Source of the DNA: DATEDA01 sp963820965
GTDB taxonomy: Bacteria; Pseudomonadota; Gammaproteobacteria; Burkholderiales; SG8-39
NCBI GenBank assembly: GCA_963820965.1
Contig: CAWGCC010000005.1
Location: forward strand, 248,001-312,000
Length of the DNA stretch: 64,000 bases
Reading direction: 5' to 3'
Part shown: piece by piece, positions 49,028 to 56,941 of the stretch
Numbering within the stretch: the stretch's first letter is position 1
Layout: each line of letters starts with the position of its first letter
Position numbers and translations under genes: made by a program
Notes under the pieces: generated by a model
What the model saw: the letters and a program-made list of their open reading frames with translations, nothing else
Database searches by the model: none
Told to the model about the DNA's origin: nothing

Positions 49028-49786
49028 CTAAAGCATCGCGGAGAGCATCTGCCGGCCCACTTCCAGCGGCGGGAGCAGCGCCCTGATCATCTGCTTCGGC
49101 GTCATGCGATCGGAGCGGACGCTGAGCGACATCGCCGCGACCGTTGCCCCCGAGCCGTCCCGCACCGGCACCGCGATCGAACGGAGCCCGATCTCGTACT
49201 CCTCATCGCTCAGCGCGAACCCGTTCGCGCGTGCCTTCCTGATCTCGTCGAACAATTGGCGATGACCGCTCTTGGTCTTGTACGTGTACTTCATTGGACG
49301 TATGCCGGCGAGGAAGCGCTCCACCTCGGCGTCGGAGCGCCCGGCCAGCACCACGCGCCCAGTCGAGGTGCAGTAGGCGGGCAGGCGGGTTCCTACGCCG
49401 ATCGCGACCGACACGATGCGGCGGCTCGCCGACCGCGCGAGGAAGACGCTCTCCGTCCCATCGAGAACCGCCAGCGACGCCACCTCGTCGGTCTTGTCGC
49501 CGATCATCTGCAGGATCGGCTGCGCGAGCTTGGGCAGTGGCGCCGCGGCGAGATGCTCGTGGCCGAGGCGCAGCACCCGGGGCGTCAGCCAGAAGAACTT
49601 CCCGTCGGACTCGGCGTAGCCCAGCTTGACCAATGTCAGCAGGTGACGGCGGGCGGCTGCACGCGTCAGGGCCGCCTTGCGTGCCACATCGCTCAGCGTG
49701 AGGCGCGGATCCTTCGCACCGAACGCCTCGATGACGGCGAGTCCCTTCTCCAGCGCACCGACGTAGTCGCGCTCCTTGATCTGCAC
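49028..49786 (-). CDS. IclR-family transcriptional regulator
   Basis: A 252-residue regulator. I use GTG 49786 (MQIKERDYVGALEKGLAVIE), preceded by AAGGGGGCAGGCGC; the longer frame upstream is not family-like. Winged helix: SLEKGL-type LEKGLAVIEAFGAKDPRLTL, SDVARKAALTRAAARRHLLT, LVKLGYAESDGKFFWLTPRV. The effector domain includes SLAVLDGTESVFLARSASRR, PAYCTSTGRVVLAG and GFALSDEEYEIGLRSIAVPV, close to PcaU/PobR-type members that respond to aromatic acids. It faces the Bug receptor/Rieske operon across a 180-base divergent region with two TGTGCGCA-like elements, which it probably binds. Likely effector: the dioxygenase substrate or product (inference). Confidence 0.92.
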   Translation of the reverse strand: MQIKERDYVGALEKGLAVIEAFGAKDPRLTLSDVARKAALTRAAARRHLLTLVKLGYAESDGKFFWLTPRVLRLGHEHLAAAPLPKLAQPILQMIGDKTDEVASLAVLDGTESVFLARSASRRIVSVAIGVGTRLPAYCTSTGRVVLAGRSDAEVERFLAGIRPMKYTYKTKSGHRQLFDEIRKARANGFALSDEEYEIGLRSIAVPVRDGSGATVAAMSLSVRSDRMTPKQMIRALLPPLEVGRQMLSAML

Positions 49787-49965
49787 GCGCCTGCCCCCTT
49801 GATCCGGCGTTTGTGCGCATAGCGTACATCCTGACGCCGTTCGTTGACAATAGTCTCTCGTGCTACCCACAATGACGTCAGATGGAGTGTGCGCACACCG
49901 CACGACCCCGGGGGCAGAGACCCGGCTCGCGATCCACACGAACTCTCCCACCACCTGGAGCCGAG
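49787..49965. promoter_or_regulatory. Divergent control region between IclR and the Bug/Rieske operon
   Basis: The plus strand has TTGACA at 49845-49850, 17 bases, CACAAT at 49868-49873, followed by the perfect 12-base palindrome GTGTGCGCACAC at 49887-49898. The core TGTGCGCA occurs again at 49812-49819, on the IclR side. Two copies of one element flanking the promoter suggest a cooperative IclR operator controlling both directions. Confidence 0.6.
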
Positions 49966-50943
49966 ATGACACGACGACTCACCGCGCTTGGCCTGATCGC
50001 AGCCGCCGGGCTCGTCCCGCTGGGTGTGCACGCGCAGGCGTCGACCGGCTATCCCGCCAAGGCGATCCGCATCATCGTGCCCTTCCCCGCCGGGGGGACC
50101 GCCGACTCGATTCCCCGGATCGTCGCGGAAAAGCTCAACGCCAAGTGGGGGCAACCGGTGATCGTCGAGAACCGGCCCGGGGCGGGCGGGAACATCGGCG
50201 CCGAGCTCGTCGCGCGCGCAGAGCCCGACGGATACACCCTGCTCGCCAGTCCGCCGGGCCCGCTGACGATCAACCAGTCGCTTTACAAGAGCCTCGGCTA
50301 CGACCCGGCGAAATTCGCGCCGATCTCGCTCGTCGCGACGATGCCGAACGTGCTGGCAGTTCGGCCGACGCTTGGCGTGAACTCGGTGGACGAGCTGATC
50401 GCACTGGCGAAGAAGGAGCCTGGGAAGCTGACCTACGCCTCGCAGGGCAACGGAACGACCTCGCACCTCACCGCGAACATGTTCCAGTCGATGACCGACA
50501 CGCAGCTCGTGCACGTGCCCTACAAGGGCACCGCGCCGGCGTTGACCGATCTCATGGGCGGACAGGTGGATCTCATGTTCGACAACATCACATCGTCGCT
50601 CGCGCATTACAGGGCGGGCCGGATCAAGATCCTCGGCGTGGCGGCGGCGGCCCGCATCCCCGAGCTGCCGAACGTTCCGACGCTCACCGAGGCCGGAGTG
50701 CGCGGGTTCCAGGCGGGAAGCTGGGTAGGCATCGTCGGCCCTGCCAATACCCCCGCCCCGATCGCCGCCGCGATCAGCCAGGCAGTCGCCGAAGCGGTGA
50801 AGACCGCGGACGTGCAGAAGAAATTTTCCGACGTCGCGGCGCAGCCGGTCGGGAACACGCCGGCGGAAATGACGGCCTTCCTCGCGCAGGAAGCCGCGAA
50901 GTGGCGCCAGGTCATCCGCTCCGCGAATGTGACCGTGGACTGA
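49966..50943 (+). CDS. Bug/TctC-family periplasmic substrate-binding protein
   Basis: A 325-residue receptor; ATG 49966 is chosen, because GGAG lies six bases upstream and the signal peptide starts there (LTALGLIAAAGLVPLGVHAQ). Family blocks: YPAKAIRIIVPFPAGGTADS, VIVENRPGAGGNIGAELVAR, EPDGYTLLASPPG, LVHVPYKGTAPALTDLMGGQ, DLMFDNITSS, and ELPNVPTLTEAGVRGFQAGS. It is the first gene of the operon that continues with the three dioxygenase subunits 25 bases later. It probably binds the aromatic acid that the dioxygenase attacks. Confidence 0.93.
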   Translation: MTRRLTALGLIAAAGLVPLGVHAQASTGYPAKAIRIIVPFPAGGTADSIPRIVAEKLNAKWGQPVIVENRPGAGGNIGAELVARAEPDGYTLLASPPGPLTINQSLYKSLGYDPAKFAPISLVATMPNVLAVRPTLGVNSVDELIALAKKEPGKLTYASQGNGTTSHLTANMFQSMTDTQLVHVPYKGTAPALTDLMGGQVDLMFDNITSSLAHYRAGRIKILGVAAAARIPELPNVPTLTEAGVRGFQAGSWVGIVGPANTPAPIAAAISQAVAEAVKTADVQKKFSDVAAQPVGNTPAEMTAFLAQEAAKWRQVIRSANVTVD

Positions 50944-50968
50944 CGACGGACAACCTGGAGCAATCGAA

Positions 50969-52228
50969 ATGAGCGAGACCATGACGCGAGTGAACATGTC
51001 GGCGCCGGCCCGGGAATGGGCCGCCGGGCAGCTTACGCGGGTGCCGTTCTGGCTCTACAGCGATTCGGAGACCTATCGCGCAGAGCAGCAGCGGATCTAC
51101 CGGGGCCCGGTATGGAACTATCTGTGCCTGGAGGCCGATCTCCAGCAGCCGGGAGATTTCGTCTCCACCTTCGCCGGCGAGATGCCGGTCGTCGTGGCGC
51201 GGGATCTCGACGGCGAGATCTATGCTTTCGAGAACCGGTGCGTTCACCGCGGCGCGCTGCTCTGCCTCGAGAACTCGGGCAACGCGAAGGGCTTTACCTG
51301 CGTCTACCACGCGTGGGCGTACGACCTGCAGGGCAACCTCAAGGGCGTCGCGTTCCAGGAGGGCGTGCAGGGCAAGGGCGGCATGTCGAAATCCTTCTGC
51401 CTCGAGGAGCACTCGCCGCGGAAGCTCCGGATCGAGACGCTGTGCGGGCTCGTGTTCGGCAGCCTGAGCGACGACGTGCCGCCGCTGGAGGAGTACATCG
51501 GCGAAGCGGTCCTGGCGCGCATCCAGCGCGTGCTGCGAAAGCCTCTCGCGGTGCTCGGCCGGTTCACCCAAGCGCTGCCGAACAACTGGAAGCTCTACTA
51601 CGAGAACGTCAAGGACTCCTACCACGCGAGCCTGCTGCACCTCTTCCTCACCACGTTCGAGATCAACCGGCTGACGCAGCGCGGCGGGCTGATCGTGTCG
51701 CCCGACGGGGGCAACCACGTCAGCTACTCGATCATCGACCAGGCCTCGCCGGCGGGCAGCGAGTACAAGGACCAGGGGCTGCGGGTGGACAACGCGGAAT
51801 ACCGGCTGAAGGACCCGAGCTTCCTCGAAGGAATCGACGAGGTGGGCGACGGCATCACGCTCCAGATCCTCTCCGTCTTCCCGGGCTTCGTCCTCGGCCA
51901 GATCCATAACAGCATCGTCGTGCGGCAGGTCGTGCCCAAGGGGGTGAATCTGACGCACCTGAACTGGACCTACATCGGCTTCACCGACGACTCGCCAGAG
52001 ATGCGACGTCGGCGCATCCGCCAGTCGAATCTCGTGGGCCCGGCGGGGCTCGTCTCGATGGAAGACGGCGCGGTGGGCGGATTCGTCCAGCGGGGCGTCG
52101 TGGCGGCCGAGGAAGAGAGCGCGATCGTCGAGATGGGCGGCGACGACACCTCGTCGCAGGACACGCGGGCAACCGAGGCGTCGGTTCGCGGGTTCTGGAA
52201 GGCCTACCGCCGTCACATGGAGCTCTGA
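50969..52228 (+). CDS. Rieske ring-hydroxylating dioxygenase, alpha subunit
   Basis: A 419-residue terminal oxygenase large subunit. The N-terminal Rieske domain holds the [2Fe-2S] ligands in ENRCVHRGALLCLENSG (CxH) and KGFTCVYHAWAYDLQGNL (CxxH), about residues 90-115. The catalytic domain has NWKLYYENVKDSYHASLLHL (about 207-226) with Asp and two His as the usual bridging Asp and facial-triad histidines for mononuclear iron. The third ligand (Asp) is expected in the C-terminal part. The overall type resembles anthranilate/terephthalate/ortho-halobenzoate dioxygenases. It adds O2 to an aromatic acid to give a cis-diol or catechol. Beta subunit and reductase genes follow directly, giving a complete enzyme. 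Confidence 0.94.
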   Translation: MSETMTRVNMSAPAREWAAGQLTRVPFWLYSDSETYRAEQQRIYRGPVWNYLCLEADLQQPGDFVSTFAGEMPVVVARDLDGEIYAFENRCVHRGALLCLENSGNAKGFTCVYHAWAYDLQGNLKGVAFQEGVQGKGGMSKSFCLEEHSPRKLRIETLCGLVFGSLSDDVPPLEEYIGEAVLARIQRVLRKPLAVLGRFTQALPNNWKLYYENVKDSYHASLLHLFLTTFEINRLTQRGGLIVSPDGGNHVSYSIIDQASPAGSEYKDQGLRVDNAEYRLKDPSFLEGIDEVGDGITLQILSVFPGFVLGQIHNSIVVRQVVPKGVNLTHLNWTYIGFTDDSPEMRRRRIRQSNLVGPAGLVSMEDGAVGGFVQRGVVAAEEESAIVEMGGDDTSSQDTRATEASVRGFWKAYRRHMEL

Positions 52229-52229
52229 A

Positions 52230-52706
52230 ATGGACGACACGGAGCTGCTGTTCAAGATCAGCCTGCTGAACTCGTCCTACGCGCGCTGCGTGGACAACGA
52301 CGAGCTCGAGGCCTGGCCGGAGTTCTTCACCGACCCCTGTCTCTACGTGGTCACGACGGACGACAACCACCGCCGCGGGTACGAGGCGGGGCTGATATAC
52401 GCCGACACGCGCGGCATGCTGCACGATCGCGTATCGGGGTTGCGCGAGGCGAACATCTTCGAGAAGCAGCGCTATCGGCATCTCGTCTCGATGCCCACGC
52501 TGCTGGGCGTCGTCGACGGCACCGCCAAAGCCGACACCCCCTTCGCGGTCTACCGCATCATGCGCGACGGACGCACCGATCTCTTCGCCACCGGGCGTTA
52601 CCTGGATTCGTTCCGGCTGCAGCCGGAAGGGGGTCTGCGCCTCGCCGAGCGGATCGTCATCTGCGACAGCTCGATCGTGGACACGCTGCTCGCGATACCG
52701 CTCTGA
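52230..52706 (+). CDS. Ring-hydroxylating dioxygenase, beta subunit
   Basis: A 158-residue small subunit of the SnoaL-like/NTF2 fold. Sequence pieces fit BenB/AntB-type subunits: LNSSYARCVDNDELEAWPEF, FTDPCLYVVTTDDNHRRGYE, LIYADTRGMLHDRVSGLREA, FEKQRYRHLVSMPTLLGVVD, ATGRYLDSFRLQPEGGLRLA. Its role is structural (alpha3-beta3 assembly) with some influence on substrate range. It starts one base after the alpha stop codon and ends four bases before the reductase, so all three are translated together. Confidence 0.92.
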   Translation: MDDTELLFKISLLNSSYARCVDNDELEAWPEFFTDPCLYVVTTDDNHRRGYEAGLIYADTRGMLHDRVSGLREANIFEKQRYRHLVSMPTLLGVVDGTAKADTPFAVYRIMRDGRTDLFATGRYLDSFRLQPEGGLRLAERIVICDSSIVDTLLAIPL

Positions 52707-52710
52707 GCCG

Positions 52711-53742
52711 ATGAGCTACACGATCCGGGTCGCGGGTTCGGAGATCGCGTTCGGCTGCGGGCCGGAGACGACGATTCTCGATGCCGCGCAGGCTGCTGGA
52801 TACGCCATGCCTTACTCGTGCCGCAGCGGCGTATGCGGCAGCTGCAAGGGCCGCGTGGCCGCGGGACAAGTGGCCGTAACCCGTGCGCTCGATGGCCTCT
52901 CCGCGGCGGAGCGCAACGCGGGGTATACGCTCCTCTGCCAGGCGAAGCCGCGCTCGGATCTCGAGATCGTCCCGCGCCAGATCGAGCGGGTCGATCCGAA
53001 CGCCCGCAAGCTCGTGAACGCGAAGGTCTACCGGGTCGAGCGGCCGGCCGACGACGTCGCAGTGCTGCAGCTGCGCTTCCCGGCCGGGACGCGGGTCAAG
53101 TTCAAGGCCGGTCAGTATCTCCAGATCGTGCTCGACGATGGCGAGCGCCGCTCGTTCTCGATGGCGAATCCCCCGCAGCAGAGCGATGGCGCCCAGTTGC
53201 ACGTGCGGGTGGTGCCCGGCGGGCGGTTCTCCGAGCAGGTGCTGCCGGGGCTCAGCCCCGGGAAGGCGCTACGGGTGGAGCTGCCCCACGGCGACTTCTT
53301 CCTGCGCGAAGCCTCGAGCCGGCCCGCGGTCTTCGTCGCGAGCGGGACGGGGTTCGCGCCGATCAAGTCGATCCTCGAGGACGCTTTCCGGCGCGGCGTA
53401 GACCGGGAGATGGTGCTCTACTGGGGCGCCAGGAAAGCAAGGGACCTGTACCTCGCCGAGCTCCCCGCAAAGTGGGCGGCGGAGCGGCCCAAGTTCCGTT
53501 TCGTGCCGGTGCTGTCGGAGGCCGACCCCGCCGACGGCTGGACCGGTCGCACCGGGTTCGTGCACAAAGCGGTGATGGAGGACTTCTCCGCGCTCGCGGG
53601 TCATGAAGTCTATGCCTGCGGCGTCCCGGCGATGATCAACGCCGCGCGACGCGACTTCGAAGCCGAGCGCGGCCTGCCGCCGGAGGATTTCCACTGCGAT
53701 GCGTTCGTCACGCCCGCAGACGTCGCGGGAGCGGGCCGATAG
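52711..53742 (+). CDS. Dioxygenase reductase: [2Fe-2S] ferredoxin plus FAD/NAD domain
   Basis: A 343-residue electron-transfer protein. An N-terminal plant-type ferredoxin domain holds the cluster cysteines in MPYSCRSGVCGSCKGRVAAG (about 31-50) and YTLLCQAKPRSD. The FAD domain includes KFKAGQYLQIVLDDGERRSF (about 132-151, RxxS-type FAD motif RSFSMA). The NAD domain includes AVFVASGTGFAPIKSILEDA (about 209-228) and HEVYACGVPAMINAARRDFE at the C-terminus. It moves electrons from NADH to the Rieske oxygenase encoded just upstream. The arrangement ferredoxin-FAD-NAD is that of BenC/AntC-class reductases and completes a two-component dioxygenase. Confidence 0.94.
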   Translation: MSYTIRVAGSEIAFGCGPETTILDAAQAAGYAMPYSCRSGVCGSCKGRVAAGQVAVTRALDGLSAAERNAGYTLLCQAKPRSDLEIVPRQIERVDPNARKLVNAKVYRVERPADDVAVLQLRFPAGTRVKFKAGQYLQIVLDDGERRSFSMANPPQQSDGAQLHVRVVPGGRFSEQVLPGLSPGKALRVELPHGDFFLREASSRPAVFVASGTGFAPIKSILEDAFRRGVDREMVLYWGARKARDLYLAELPAKWAAERPKFRFVPVLSEADPADGWTGRTGFVHKAVMEDFSALAGHEVYACGVPAMINAARRDFEAERGLPPEDFHCDAFVTPADVAGAGR

Positions 53743-53872
53743 CGCAAGAACGGTGGGGTGTTCCGAACGCGCCCCGCCCGTTGGATGAGACTTGAGCGCG
53801 GCTAGTGGACCAAGCGCAACGGTGGAAGACAAGCGCTTTTTCATGCCCGACAGGCGGGCAGTCGTTCGGAGC

Positions 53873-54502
53873 TCAGCGCAGTCCGAAGGCAGCGATGATG
53901 CCGTTCAGCGTCACGGAAAGCAATACGGAAGCAGCGAACAGCGGGATCAATGCTGCGACCGAGGCAACGGCTTTCTTCGCGTAGCCCCAATGGCGTCGCC
54001 GCGCAATGACGATCCAGGCAAGGGGCGCAAGGAACATCAGGACGAACCAACCCACGAAGTTCAGCAGGGGAATGCCGTAGTAGATGTCACCTTGCACATG
54101 CCACACCCAATACCCGATCGCGACGGCGATCGGATCTATGAACAGATCCACCAGCACGGCGATCAAGCCGGTAGCAAGCGGCACCTTCCACCACAACCGT
54201 GGCTGAGTGAGCATGTCTTCGCCGCGTCTCGCCAGGATACCTTCTGCGATGAAAAGACAGCTTCCGGTCACGCCGATCCAGCCAAAGAAAATGAAGGTGA
54301 AAACCCAAAGCGGGGATTGGCCGGGATAGGCATAGTTCTGCGCGACGAAGGAGGAAATGAAATCCATGATTGCGGTAAAGGCGCCCGATACGATGACAAA
54401 AGCCACCGTGTCCGCTCCGCCAAAGCGCCACCGGACAAAAGCGAGGACAGGCAGGGCAAAAACAATGGCGCTGACAAGAACGAGGTCGAAGTCAGGCGTC
54501 AC
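53873..54502 (-). CDS. Carotenoid-biosynthesis-like integral membrane protein (CruF/DUF422 type)
   Basis: A 209-residue protein with six or seven membrane helices: VLVSAIVFALPVLAFVRW, TVAFVIVSGAFTAIMDFISS, PLWVFTFIFFGWIGVTGSCL, PLATGLIAVLVDLFIDPIAV, LLNFVGWFVLMFLAPLAWIV, AASVLLSVTLNGIIAAFG. The stretch DLFIDPIAVAIGYWVWHVQG, then YYGIPLLNFVGWF is the motif of the carotenoid 1,2-hydratase-like/DUF422 family (usually DP..V..G.W.W and G.P..NF.GW). The start is GTG at 54500-54502, overlapping the stop of a small membrane-protein gene (GTGA), so translation is coupled. No other carotenoid genes are nearby; the substrate is unknown. Confidence 0.75.
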   Translation of the reverse strand: MTPDFDLVLVSAIVFALPVLAFVRWRFGGADTVAFVIVSGAFTAIMDFISSFVAQNYAYPGQSPLWVFTFIFFGWIGVTGSCLFIAEGILARRGEDMLTQPRLWWKVPLATGLIAVLVDLFIDPIAVAIGYWVWHVQGDIYYGIPLLNFVGWFVLMFLAPLAWIVIARRRHWGYAKKAVASVAALIPLFAASVLLSVTLNGIIAAFGLR

Positions 54503-54693
54503 GCCGCTCTCCGCTTGGCTCTCGCCAGATAGAGGCCCAGCGGCAACAGCGGCAGAACGACAAGCCAGAGAAGATCCACAGCCCCCGCCGCAGCGCCCGT
54601 GAGAAACCAGCCTAGAAGGTTGATTGCATAAAAGGCCGCCGGCAGCCACCGGCCAGGACGAGTCTCCCGCTTATCGATATGGTCGTTGCGCAT
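54499..54693 (-). CDS. Small two-helix membrane protein
   Basis: A 64-residue protein; ATG 54691-54693 is preceded by GCAGGAGGCAAG, a strong ribosome binding site. It has a basic N-terminus (MRNDHIDKRETRPGRW) and two hydrophobic segments: AAFYAINLLGWFLTGAAAGA and VDLLWLVVLPLLPLGLYLAR. Its TGA overlaps the GTG start of the larger membrane protein downstream, so the two form a coupled pair and may be subunits of one complex. Family not recognised. Confidence 0.7.
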   Translation of the reverse strand: MRNDHIDKRETRPGRWLPAAFYAINLLGWFLTGAAAGAVDLLWLVVLPLLPLGLYLARAKRRAA

Positions 54694-54879
54694 CTTGCCT
54701 CCTGCACGCGCGCGAGGCCGGTTAGCGACCGCAGCGGCGATACTTGTACTGTAAGCGATCGATGGACGACAATCTTCCGCTTCGGTCTCGAAGCGCGTGC
54801 ACATCCGCGCTCGTACTACCGGGAAGCGGCATGAACAGAAACGTAGTAGCAGTTGACCCACGAGAGCCGGAAGACGAGC

Positions 54880-56023
54880 ATGCGCAGCGTGAACATCGAC
54901 GACCTCATTGAGGACCGCCCGAGCGAGGGCGTGTTCCGCGTACGCCGCGACGTCTTCCGTGACCCGGAGATCTTCGAGCTCGAGATGAAGCACATCTTCG
55001 AGGGCACGTGGGTCTTCGTGGGGCTCGAGAGCCAGATTCCCAGGCCGCACGATTTTTTCACGACTCACATCGGTCGTCAGCCGGTCATCCTGATGCGCGA
55101 CGGGGACGGCCAGATCGGCTGCTTCATGAACACGTGTCGCCATCGCGGCACGATCGTGTGCCCGTTCATAAGCGGCAATCAGAAGCTACACGTCTGCCGC
55201 TATCACGGCTGGACCTACGACAGCAGCGGGCGGAACGTTTCCGTCTCTCAGCAGCGCGACGGCCAGTATCACGTGTCGTTCACGTCGCAGGATCACAATC
55301 TCCTGCGCGCGCCGCGACTCGAGAGCTATCGCGGTCTGATGTTCCGCCAGCCTGTCGCGCGACGTCGTTCCCCTCGAGCAACATCTGGGGGACGCGCGCG
55401 CTTTCATCGACCTCGTCGTCGATCAGAGCCCGCAGGGCCGCCTGGAATTCGTGCCGGGCTCGGTGACCTACACTTTCGACGCGAACTGGAAGCTGCAGTT
55501 CGAGAATGGCCTCGATCATTACCATTTCGCGCCGACGCATGGCTCCTACATCGACCTCCTGCAGGAGCGCGCGAAGACGGCGCCCCCGTCGGGGGTGAGC
55601 GCCTCGCAGAAGGACGAGAACGAGCCGGAAGGGCAGGGCAGCTTCAGTTTCGCGAACGGCCACGCGGTGATCTGGTCCATCCGCAACGTCAAGCGGTTCG
55701 GCCGTCCGCTCGACTCCGACGCGCGGTATTTCGACGAGGTCCGCACCCGCGTGGGGGGCGTTCGCGTCAAATGGATGCTCAGGCAGCGCAACCTGACCAT
55801 CTTCCCGAACCTCCAGATCATCGACATCACCTCGCTGCAGTTCCGGACGTGGCGGCCGCTCGCGCCGGACAAGACCGAGATGACGTCGCACTGCGCGGCT
55901 CCCGCCGGGGAGACTCCGGAGGCGCGTCGAGTGCGGATCCGCAACTACGAGGATTTCTTCAACCCGAGCGGCCTCGCGTCCTCCGACGACAACGTGATGT
56001 ACGAATACTCGCAGGCGGGGTAA
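54880..56023 (+). pseudogene. Second Rieske oxygenase alpha subunit, frameshifted and truncated
   Basis: Start ATG 54880 (MRSVNIDDLIEDRPSEGVFR). The Rieske ligands are intact: CFMNTCRHRGTIVCPFISGN (CxH) and KLHVCRYHGWTYDSSGRNVS (CxxH). After ESYRGLMF an extra C at about 55344 shifts the frame. The correct continuation is SLSRDVVPLEQHLGDARAFI, VTYTFDANWKLQFENGLDHY, HFAPTHGSYIDLLQERAKTA, with the catalytic Asp/His/His of the BenA/TodC1 type. The protein ends early at YEYSQAG, about 60-70 residues short of the usual end, and the DNA directly after is a scrap of a Bug receptor gene. So the 3' end was lost by deletion, while the frameshift may be a sequencing error. Confidence 0.85.
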
Positions 56024-56031
56024 GGCGTGCG

Positions 56032-56070
56032 GGCGGACCCACCGACATCATCGCGCGCCTCGTGGCACAA
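56032..56070 (+). pseudogene. Fragment of a Bug receptor gene fused behind the broken Rieske gene
   Basis: Thirteen codons read GGPTDIIARLVAQ, the ligand-loop signature found near residue 40 of Bug receptors (compare GGPTDILGRIVAQ in the receptor at 29159-30136). Reading on, the sequence loses family character. The fragment sits nine bases after the premature Rieske stop, marking a deletion junction between a Rieske gene and a Bug gene that once followed it. Confidence 0.65.
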
Positions 56071-56143
56071 AATGAACCAGCGTCCGAGCGCGCTGCTCCG
56101 GAGAACGCAACGCCGCCCGAGCGCTGCCAACGCTTTGCGACCC

Positions 56144-56920
56144 CTAGGGGTGCGTGCTTCTGGAGATGTCCGTGCCCAACGGGAGCATCTGGGTCCCCGG
56201 ATCGCGGATCGTCGGCCGTCCCGCCGACGGCACAGGGGCTTGGGCCGAAGCCGGAGTCTGAGGTCGGGGCAATTCGGCCGCCATCACCGGCGAGGGCACG
56301 GCCCTCTGATCCGAGGCCACGGTCTGGGATGCGAGCCCGGCACTGGTGGTGGTCGCCTCCGGCGGCGCGGGGGTTGCGCGCGGCGCGGCTGTCTGGACGC
56401 TTCTGCCTGGCCTTGCGCGGGATCGCGCGCTCTGCGGTTTCGGGGGCGGAGAGGCTGCGCGTTGCGACGGCTCTTCCTGTGGGAGCTTGACGAGAAGCTG
56501 CCCGTTCAATACGCGGTTCTGATCCAGCAGCCGATTCATCTGTCGCTCGGCGGTGCTCATAAGGTCCCGCGCTTCCTCGATCACCTCGCTCTGCGAGGTG
56601 AGCTCGGTGACCAGGCTGCGCTGATATGCGAGCGACCATGCGACTCCGAGGATCACCAGCGCGCCGGTGACGAGGAAGCGCCAGGAAGGAAGACGAAGGC
56701 CACGCCTTCCGCTCCGGGCTCGCAGGAGGATCTCCATGTCGCCCGTCCGGTCCGGATCGTTCGGGTGCTCCCGCACCCGGTCCAGCTCGTCGCGGAGCTG
56801 CTGGTTTTCGCGCCGCATCTTTCTCACGTCCAGGGCATAGACGACGAGCGCTGCGACGCCGATTGCGACCGGAACGACGATCGTGAGCGCGGGTGCGAGA
56901 AAGACCCATCCCCCTTCCAT
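56144..56920 (-). CDS. Membrane protein with coiled-coil region, uncharacterised
   Basis: A 258-residue protein, ATG 56920 behind AAAGGCGG. First helix WVFLAPALTIVVPVAIGVAA leads to a charged coiled-coil KMRRENQQLRDELDRVREHP (about residues 34-53). A second helix FLVTGALVILGVAWSLAYQR (about 81-100) leads to a further helical stretch SEVIEEARDLMSTAERQMNR. The C-terminal 100 residues are Pro/Ala/Ser rich and probably disordered. I do not recognise a family. An N-in, two-helix architecture with coiled coils suggests a scaffold in the inner membrane. Between this gene and the FimV-like gene is a 560-base gene-free stretch. Confidence 0.6.
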   Translation of the reverse strand: MEGGWVFLAPALTIVVPVAIGVAALVVYALDVRKMRRENQQLRDELDRVREHPNDPDRTGDMEILLRARSGRRGLRLPSWRFLVTGALVILGVAWSLAYQRSLVTELTSQSEVIEEARDLMSTAERQMNRLLDQNRVLNGQLLVKLPQEEPSQRAASPPPKPQSARSRARPGRSVQTAAPRATPAPPEATTTSAGLASQTVASDQRAVPSPVMAAELPRPQTPASAQAPVPSAGRPTIRDPGTQMLPLGTDISRSTHP

Positions 56921-56941
56921 ACGACACCGCCTTTCGCGCAA

